DNA of 31,538 nucleotides from Chara braunii (lineage: Eukaryota; Streptophyta; Charophyceae; Charales; Characeae), in assembly GCA_003427395.1 (NCBI GenBank), contig BFEA01000322.1:202041-233578 (forward strand), read 5' to 3'. The translations under genes and the position numbers were made by a program. A model generated the notes under the pieces. That model was not told the DNA's origin and made no database searches. It saw only the letters and a list, made by a program, of their open reading frames with translations. This document shows, in pieces, positions 25,591 to 31,538 of this stretch. Numbering within the stretch: the stretch's first letter is position 1; each line of letters begins with the position of its first letter.

Positions 25591-27016
25591 GGACCACTAC
25601 GCCAGTCTACTAAACTGGGAATGGGCATCAGGCGGGAGCAGTCGGGGGTGCCTGGCACTACAATTGACCGGGGGTCATCCCCGAGCGATTTTGGAACAAT
25701 GATCACAGTCCAAATGTATCTGTTCCACGTGCCAGGCTCGATACCTGTTGAACATTGAGTAGTGGGCCGAGGCCCCACGACATCCATTCACAGTAACTAG
25801 ACAATCTGGTGATGGTCTTAAACAAATGGGCCTCACTCCTCTACATAACATCAAAAATGTACTTGGCGCTGGGGATGGTCCCAGTGCATTCAGAATGTTC
25901 AAAGGACTGGGGCCCTCTCTGAGCATCCTGCGTGAATACAAGGCCGAGAGCTGGACGGAGGAGAATATAAGGGAAGGACCAGGCATTGTGAAGGGGGGCA
26001 TGCCAGTTGTACCTAGCGTCTGCTGTTTCGAGCCGCAGTGAGACGGGAGGAGTTCGGCACGAAGCAGTTACGAGCGAGGCAAAGCGGGCGAGGTGTACCC
26101 AGACAGTAGCACGTGAGGGTCACGCGTCGGGAACAGGAAAACGAACAGAACATGGAGTTGGAGCTCATGCTTGCTGAGGGGCTCTCGAGAAAGACAGCGG
26201 TGTAAGGACGCAGCGTGCGCGCGATTTCCTTTCCAGACAAAGAACGATCGCGTGAGCCTGACTGTGCGAGCGAGAGGTAGAGGAACTTCACTGAGATGGA
26301 GATGGCGCGGGTATTTTGATGCGAGGCAGCGCGCAAGGTGTTCGCTGTAGTGGAGCGGTTGAGTGGCTTCCGTGCCCGCATGTGTGGTGGTGAGGTGAAG
26401 GAATGGATGAGGCGTGTGCGACGAGGACGTGACGGACGGGGAGATCCAGGAGTTTACCTCGCCCATACGAGCGCGCTCCAAACACGGAACTGACAGGACT
26501 GAGACGCGGGCGCTACAGACGCAAAGACGAGAGCGACGGGTTGGGAAAGAAGCCGTGAGATGAGTGGATGGAGAGTGATAAAGGGAGAGGGAGTAAAGGC
26601 AGTGAGAAGAGTGGGCGAGGGTGAAACGACAGTCAGGGGAGGTGGAAAGCATTCAGTTCACATCGCGATACGATGCATGCGAGGAATGGCGCGCTGGGGG
26701 CGTGCAATTTTCGTGGACAGTTTAAAGTGAGTAAAGATTGGAAGTGTGCTCAGGGGGAGTGAGTTTGATATGATGAGCGCACGCTTGGGCTTTGAGCAGA
26801 GTCCGGGTGGACGATTGAGGGGGCGAATGGAGAGAGCTTGATGTCGGCAGTCTGAGCATCGCCACTAAGGATCGGACCATTTTGGCAAGAGGCGGGAAAT
26901 CGAAATGAGCACGAAGTTCCCAGAAAATCCTCACTCTGTTCGTAACGGACGAGTAGGACGCAGGTAATTCGACTACACAGACAGCACCGTGGGCGGCCTT
27001 CGAGGTAAGGAGGGGT

Positions 27017-27480
27017 CACCTGCCCTTAGAAGCGGGCTGTATTCACGCAGATTGCTGGGGCTTATTATGGTCGTTTCTCTCTGGTCTAATTAAGTGCATT
27101 CACCTACCCTGAGAAGCGGGCTGTATTCACGCAGATTGCTGGGGCTTATCATGCTCGTTTCTCTCTTGACCAATTAAGTGCATTCACCTGCCCTGAGAAG
27201 CGGGCTGTATTCACGCAGATTGTTGGGGCTTATCATGCTCGTTTCTCTCTTGACCAATCAAGTGCATTCACCTGCCCTGAGAAACGGGTTGAATACACGC
27301 AGTTTTGTTGGGGCTTATCAAGGTCGCTTATGTTCTGTTCTGTTAAGTACACAATGTGCCGCAAGTAGCGGGCTGAATACATGCGAATAGCAGGGGCCTG
27401 ATGTGCCCGTCTTCCCTTCTGTACAGTTAAGCGCATTAATCTGGCCAGAGGGGTGGGGCGAATACGAGCAGACATAGGGG
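27017..27480 (+). repeat. 84-bp minisatellite array, five to six units
   Basis: Units start with CACCTGCCCT at 27017, 27101, 27185 and 27269, exactly 84 bases apart, followed by two decayed units. Each contains AAGCGGGCTGTATTCACGCA and TTGCTGGGGCTTAT. In reverse complement this is the repeat seen at 1-160 and 17299-17460. Confidence 0.92.
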
Positions 27481-28100
27481 CTCGAAATGACGTGAATATC
27501 TTGTGAAACTGGGAGCATATATCAGACCTGCGGAGCAAGGCTGTGTAACTGAAGATTCGAGTTTGGCGTGATCGGGCATCCTCTTTTGAATGTTAGCAAC
27601 GAGGGAGAACAGCGGGATAAAGAGAGAGAGGGAACAACGCGCTTAAAGTTATCTATTAAACTCTCTATCTCGCACCTTTGTCCGTCCTCCTGCTGAGTCT
27701 TCAGACTTGATGTAGTGTGAACATGTTAAACTGACAGTTGAGAGAGCAAACTGATTGTTGTGTCCCCCGCCGGACTAACGAGCTGACTACTCAAACTTAT
27801 CACATTGAGGATATAGAGGTCTTTCGGTTAAGTTTGTGAACTACCAGCTGAATCAGTTCGATGATCTGTTGAGTCGTTTGTTTGAACTTATTGAAATAAG
27901 AACTCGCTGCACTGACTGTTGGCTAAAGTGATCTTGCGAATTTACCTAAAATAAGTAAAATGGAAAACAGGGAATGAAACAGTTCATCATAGATCCTTTC
28001 AGCCTGCTGGTCGCCAAAGACCTCGGAAGCGGGCGTGGCGAGTGACAGGCGTCATTGCCCCTGGCTTCGGCGAATAGTAGGTACCCCTCCCCGGGTTTCC

Positions 28101-28497
28101 TCACAGCGTGGCCATGTAAAGTGAGGGGAGCATGGATGGCCCAGACCCTCGGCCCCTTGGGAGAACTGTGCGACGACAAAAAACAAGAGCATATCCACGA
28201 CGACCTCCCAGTCCGAAAAATGGTCCATGACAAGGGTGTGTGGTCCACGCCGTCCAGCCGTTGTCTGGAAACGGATGGACATGCCCCCTCCCCTACTCGT
28301 CTGGACGCCTCCTTGAATGGAAAGCGGTCGGCGTTGAATTTCCAGACCGCCAACCGGGTAGAAACGCCCCGTCAACATTTTCCCGATCTTCTTCCAAGCA
28401 CGGTGGGGTCTGGAATTCCTTTCTGGGCCGACTTTCCACACCGGTTTCCAACACCGGTGGGGTCTGGAAAACACTACAGCGTCCAAACTTTTCCAGG
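28101..28497 (+). repeat. GC-rich direct repeat, copy 1
   Basis: Begins TCACAGCGTGGCCATGTAA and is repeated, at roughly 90% identity, exactly 1000 bases downstream (29101). Its first five bases coincide with the last five of the element 2 LTR. It contains GGTGGGGTCTGGAA twice (near 28402 and 28458). Long open frames on both strands are not consistent between the two copies, so no protein is supported. Confidence 0.8.
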
Positions 28498-29100
28498 TCG
28501 CCGGGCGGTGGGGTCCAGGCCTGGACTCCACTGCCCGGTGGCTGGAAACAGATGTTGGCCACAAAAAAACGGCCGAGCGTGGTTGGAAAGAACTTGCCGC
28601 GTTTCGTTGGGACCCCCCCGCCACCCTTGACTCTTGGCACTCGAAACAAATGGACATGCCCGAATAGGAAATCCCCCTGGGGTGTTTCCCGAAAGGGCAA
28701 GTCGGGTTGGGGCTGTGGTCCATGGCCTTCTGTCGATTTGCACCAAGAGATGTCTGTGTGTGGCTGTGCACGACCCAGTGTGGAGGGTGCCGCACAAGTA
28801 CCGTGCAACACAAAACAGCCTCACAGGGTCCGCTCGGGCGGCGGAGCTCGTCTGTGCATATAAATTACCATTGGGAGCATCGGCGGATGTTCCCCCCCTC
28901 CACACTCACTGCCGTCGGAACCACTTTTCCCACTCCACGGACCATCCAGAGTGGGAGTGCAGGTACGAAGCACTAACGGGAAGCCACAACCGTGGACGAA
29001 GGAGGAGGGTTTGGCGAGAAGTGCGGGTCCGCGAAGGTTGTGCGCTCGTCAAGTGGCCACGACAGCTGGTGTGCAAGGGTCGACGCCTTTCCCATCACAG
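28498..29100. other. Unique spacer between the direct repeats
   Basis: About 600 bases, GC-rich at first, with a TATA-like sequence (ATATAAATT at about 28858) followed by CCATTGG. Open frames exist but none resembles a known protein. If the flanking repeats are terminal repeats of a small element, this is its interior. Confidence 0.4.
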
Positions 29101-29541
29101 TCACAGCGTGGCCATGTAACGTGAGGGGAGCATGGATGGCCCAGACTCTCGGGCCCTTGGGAAGAACCGTGCGACGTCAAAAAACAAGAGCATGTCCGCG
29201 GTGACCTTGGGGTCCAAAAAACGGTCCACGACGAGGGTGCGTGGTCCATGCCGTCCAGCCGTTGTCTGGAAACGGATGGACATGCCCCCCCCCTGCTCGT
29301 CTGGACGCCTCCTTGGAAAGGGAATGGAAAGCGTTGAATTTCCAGACCGCCAACCGAGTAGAAACGGCCCGTCTGCATTGAATTTCCAGACCGCCAACCG
29401 AGTAGAAACGCCCCATCAGCATTTCCGCGACCTGCTTCCAAGAAGGGTGGGGTCTGGAATTCCTTTCCGGGCCCACTTTGGACACCTGTTTCCAACACCG
29501 GTGGGGTCTGGAAAACACTACAGCGCCCGAACTTTTCCAGG
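29101..29541 (+). repeat. GC-rich direct repeat, copy 2
   Basis: Matches 28101-28497 from TCACAGCGTGGCCATGTAA to TTTTCCAGG. It is longer by about 44 bases because of an internal tandem duplication containing TTTCCAGACCGCCAACCGAG (near 29339 and 29383). No coding region supported. Confidence 0.8.
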
Positions 29542-29552
29542 CCTGAATGATA

Positions 29553-29716
29553 GGGCCTCCACACCACTGTCGAAACGAAAAAAGCCCTAGTGCATCTCCT
29601 CCCAGAAGTGGCCAGCTGCATTCTAGTGCTATTCATGGGAACGGATGCATCTTGTTACTTTCTTTGGGACCATGCATTTCAACGTTTTTCGTTTCGACTG
29701 TGGTGTGGCTAGGCCC
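29553..29716. mobile_element. MITE-like inverted-repeat element (164 bp)
   Basis: The left end GGGCCTCCACACCACTGTCG then AAACGAAAAA matches the reverse complement of the right end (29686-29716), GGGCCTAGCCACACCACAGT then CGAAACGAAAA, with one mismatch and a 2-base gap over about 30 bases. Both ends are flanked by ATA, a possible 3-base target duplication. The interior is non-coding. The superfamily cannot be assigned from this. Confidence 0.65.
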
Positions 29717-29742
29717 ATAGTTACCATTTGCATTTGCATGAG

Positions 29743-30128
29743 GTGACGCGTGGCGGCGGCCCGGTGGCAGCGGCCCGGGCTTCGTTCCATATTGCAACAT
29801 TAACGTGGACAATGATTGTGGACGTGAAATCGGTCAGGGGGCGACACGTGGCCGCCCGGTGAAGCAGACAATAGATCCCGGGGATCATCAGTCCCGGCGA
29901 AATCAGAATGACGACTACGCGCGTTCCGCTCAGCAGGCTTGCTCCTCTGTCGTCGCGACACGTGGCGGGCATGCCGTGACAGCCGGGAGGGTCTGGCGTT
30001 GGCCTGCGCCATATCTGCTCTCACAGCCAGTCTGGCTCGACTTCCCCAAAGCTGGCACCGTCCTCGGCAGCCGTAGCTGATGAAACCTCAGCAGCTGATG
30101 TCGGAGTCGGTGATAGCCCGCCACGTGT
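29743..30128. promoter_or_regulatory. G-box-rich GC segment
   Basis: Three CACGTG palindromes occur at 29845-29850, 29959-29964 and 30122-30127, each as (G)ACACGTGGC or its reverse, plus a related GACGCGTGGC at 29743. In plants (G)CACGTG(G) is the G-box/ABRE core bound by bZIP and bHLH factors. A promoter is possible, but no downstream gene is recognised. Confidence 0.35.
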
Positions 30129-30425
30129 CAGCGAAAAAATGCTGGACCTTACCGTAGGTAGGTGACAACCTTCTCCGCAATCGTTTATGCGTTTGAGATT
30201 CGATCTGCTGCCTTGTAATCCCTTTTTCTTTTGTTCTCCCAACCCCCCCTACATGTGCACCTTAGTTATTGATGTATTATTATGAATTTAAACAAAAAAA
30301 AAAACCTCCAAAGTAAAAGAAAAAGACGTAAATGAGACAGAGAGGAAGGGAGGGGGATTGCTTTCCTTTCTTTCATTTCGCGTAAGCGCTTTTTGTCGAG
30401 AAGTGTGTGTGTGTGGGTGGTAACG

Positions 30426-30471
<46 letters not shown>

Positions 30472-30724
30472 AAGGGGAAAAAGAGAAAGGAGGGATAAAA
30501 AGAGAACTATACAAGAAGGGAAAATTGCAACAAAAGACCAATGAAAAAAGAAAAGAAAAGAGAGAAAGGGAAAGAAAAAAATAAAAAGTAACGATTCACT
30601 ACCCACGCCTTTTCTGCCTGATCTGTATGCACTACGAGTTTGCAGCTCTGTGGCCACAGATGGTATATATGTATGCCCGGTAAACCCTAGGCAGAGAGGG
30701 AGAAGGGGACAACAAACGAGGGGT
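30129..30724. other. Low-complexity intergenic DNA with TC microsatellite
   Basis: Contains an A run (about 30293-30304), a GT-rich stretch (30400-30420), a TC dinucleotide repeat of about 21 units (30429-30470) and purine-rich sequence to 30600. Open frames are repeat artefacts. Nothing else is recognised. Confidence 0.7.
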
Positions 30725-30795
30725 TGTGACAAGCTGTTTCGTCGGAGTTTTACCGACTCATCAGGAGGCTGAATGTATGTATATATGTTGTCACA
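30725..30795 (+). repeat. LTR-like terminus with 8-bp inverted ends
   Basis: Starts TGTGACAA (30725-30732) and ends TTGTCACA (30788-30795), a perfect 8-bp terminal inverted repeat of TG...CA type. It is followed with no spacer by a tRNA-Met-like PBS. If both ends are real the LTR is only 71 bp; alternatively only the 3' end is real and the LTR starts further left. The second LTR would be outside the window. Confidence 0.4.
30728..30764 (-). ncRNA. Hammerhead-ribozyme-like core motif
   Basis: The minus strand reads CTGATGA (30764-30758), then stem II GTCGG / CCGAC with a 7-base loop (30757-30741), then GAA-A (30740-30737), then a 3-bp stem III ACA / TGT with loop GCT, and GTC ending at 30728 as cleavage triplet. 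All conserved core positions of a hammerhead are present, and a very short stem III is known for type I hammerheads of retroelements. Helix I cannot be paired convincingly from the adjacent bases, so activity is doubtful. Confidence 0.5.
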
Positions 30796-30807
30796 TGATA
30801 TCAGAGC
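30796..30807 (+). other. Possible primer-binding site, initiator tRNA-Met type
   Basis: TGATATCAGAGC differs at one base from TGGTATCAGAGC, the PBS complementary to the 3' end of initiator tRNA-Met common in plant LTR elements. It follows directly on TTGTCACA. Match beyond the twelfth base is poor. Confidence 0.45.
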
Positions 30808-31044
30808 GCCTAAGCGAAAAAACCAAAAAAACAAAGAAATCTTAAATTCGTTTTTAATCTTCTTCCTTACAACTCCCCCTGTTCAGAACCTCTTGCATAC
30901 AAGGCCGCCCACGTGGATGTAGGTTGAGCGGCGGCTGCCCCCACCCCCGTGTGTCATATCGACCCACTTGCACACAGCCAAAAGGCAAAGAGGCAAAGAA
31001 GAGAGGAAGGGAACAGCCAAATGAAACAAATAGAACAGAGGGAA

Positions 31045-31446
31045 ACAAGACAGATCCCAGATGACAAGTCCCACATGCAAGCACCGCCCGCTCCGTCAAA
31101 GGCCAAACAGCGGGACAAGACCACCCAGGACAAGACATAAAAAAGCGACGATCCACAGTGTGACAACCAAGAAAAAAAGAGAAGACAATCCCGGATGACG
31201 ATTCCCACATACAGGCACCGCCCCGCCTCTCAAAGGGCCGAACAACGGGAAACAACCAACCAGGATGCCAAAAACCCGAATGGCTGGTCCCACNTGAAAG
31301 CACAGCCACNCCCATAAGATAGCCCGAACAACGGGACCAAACCAACCGAGGTACAGACAAAATCAGCAAAACAAAAAAAAGGCTCCAATCCACAATGTGA
31401 CAACCAAAAAGAAGGAGAAGACAATCCCGGATGACAATTCCCACTG
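31045..31446. repeat. Tandem repeat with ~237-base period
   Basis: GACAACCAA, then AGAAGACAATCCCGGATGAC and ATTCCCAC, occurs near 31161-31209 and again near 31398-31442. Shorter related pieces (TCCCACATGCAAGCACCGCC at 31069) occur between. Long minus-strand open frames follow the repeat and are not credible genes. Confidence 0.55.
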
Positions 31447-31512
31447 TATATATATGTATATCTATATCTATATATGTCCTATCTATCTATATATCTATAT
31501 ATATGTCCTAAT
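31445..31512. repeat. TATA/CTAT microsatellite
   Basis: Mixed TATA, TATC and ATCTAT simple repeats, interrupted by ATGTCCTA. Confidence 0.85.
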
Positions 31513-31538
31513 TCAAATGACGAAATCCAGGGTGATGA

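Larger units (their letters stand above)
19755..28105 (+). mobile_element. Ty3/Gypsy retrotransposon, element 2 (5'-truncated, plus strand)
   Basis: The coding order protease, RT, RNase H, integrase and basic tail on the plus strand is followed by a 3' UTR, polypurine tract and an LTR of about 3.6 kb ending at 28105. Proteins are about 90% similar to element 1 by eye. Gag and everything upstream are missing because sequence switches to the LTR of element 1 at about 19755. Multiple frameshifts and stops make it a dead copy. Its 3' LTR is considerably diverged from those of element 1 (parts do not align), so it belongs to a different or older subfamily. Confidence 0.85.
24515..28105 (+). repeat. 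3' LTR of element 2 (about 3.6 kb)
   Basis: Starts after the polypurine tract and ends TTTCCTCACA at 28105, the same terminal sequence as the LTR of element 1. Colinear with the reverse complement of element 1 LTRs: AT-rich start, 30-bp array, GC-rich middle (for example 26600-26690 against 440-560), 84-bp array, 45-bp array remnant, then the segment 28008-28105 matching 15649-15745. About 25800-26040 has no clear counterpart and includes a TATA-like sequence (TATAAG at 25966) that might be the promoter. Overall divergence is high, so it is a distinct subfamily. Open frames inside are not supported as genes. Confidence 0.8.

Noticed and set aside
28052-28813. Long overlapping open frames on both strands in the direct-repeat region
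   Set aside because: Frames are not maintained between repeat copies 28101-28497 and 29101-29541, there are no recognisable domains, and GC-rich repeats give long frames by chance.
29880-29895. A second CTGATGA hammerhead-like box (minus strand)
   Set aside because: No matching stem II plus GAAA follows; only the 7-base box is present, as expected by chance.
30266-30834. Minus-strand frames rich in RERERER
   Set aside because: Generated by the TC dinucleotide repeat at 30429-30470.
30854-31444. A 196-codon minus-strand frame with Trp/Cys/Phe-rich sequence
   Set aside because: It follows the tandem repeat with a period near 237 bases, contains ambiguous bases, and has no start context or known domain.

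Overview
This is a eukaryotic repeat-dense window, most likely from a streptophyte (green plant or charophyte alga). It is built mainly from two copies of one very large Ty3/Gypsy LTR retrotransposon family lying in opposite orientations. The order of pol domains (protease, RT, RNase H, integrase), a tRNA-Asp-type primer-binding site, plant telo-boxes and extensive AT-rich intergenic DNA all point this way. From memory the gag/pol proteins resemble those of the Chara braunii genome; that attribution is an impression and was not searched. No ordinary host gene, tRNA, rRNA or CRISPR array is visible.

Layout. Element 1 is on the minus strand and runs from before base 1 to about 19715. Its 3' LTR is cut by the window start (1-2401). 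It is followed on the plus axis by the polypurine tract and 3' UTR, then integrase with a basic tail (2722-4338), RNase H (4354-4905), a deleted RT (4915-5656), protease (5609-6898), the zinc-knuckle and RD-rich region (6908-7777) and gag (7876-8568). Upstream of gag is a block of about 4.9 kb of unrecognised small ORFs on the same strand (8813-13694), several of them related to each other. Next come a 2 kb AT-rich leader, a tRNA-Asp PBS (15627-15644) and the 5' LTR (15649-19715, containing an 895-base assembly gap). Element 2 is on the plus strand. It starts abruptly inside protease at about 19755 and runs through RT, RNase H, integrase and tail to 24088, a 3' UTR, a polypurine tract and a diverged 3' LTR of about 3.6 kb ending at 28105. 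The simplest reading is that element 1 inserted into the protease gene of element 2, so the 5' half of element 2 would lie left of the window.

Both copies are decayed. Element 1 has nonsense codons (several matching CGA to TGA or CAG to TAG) and a 460 bp RT deletion. Element 2 has nonsense codons, small indels and loss of an RNase H catalytic Asp. Both nevertheless keep the same frame break between protease and RT, with a U-UUU-UUA slippery heptamer, an 8-nt spacer and a six-GC-pair stem-loop, which is a textbook -1 ribosomal frameshift signal. The giant LTRs, extra ORFs before gag and interrupted PR/RT junction together recall the plant Tat/Ogre lineage in architecture. The PBS and protein details differ, so I do not assign the element to that group.

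Right flank (28106-31538). There are two GC-rich direct repeats exactly 1000 bp apart, a 164 bp MITE-like inverted-repeat element, a G-box-rich segment and microsatellites. Near the end a short LTR-like terminus with a tRNA-Met-type PBS carries, on the opposite strand, a sequence with the complete conserved core of a hammerhead ribozyme.
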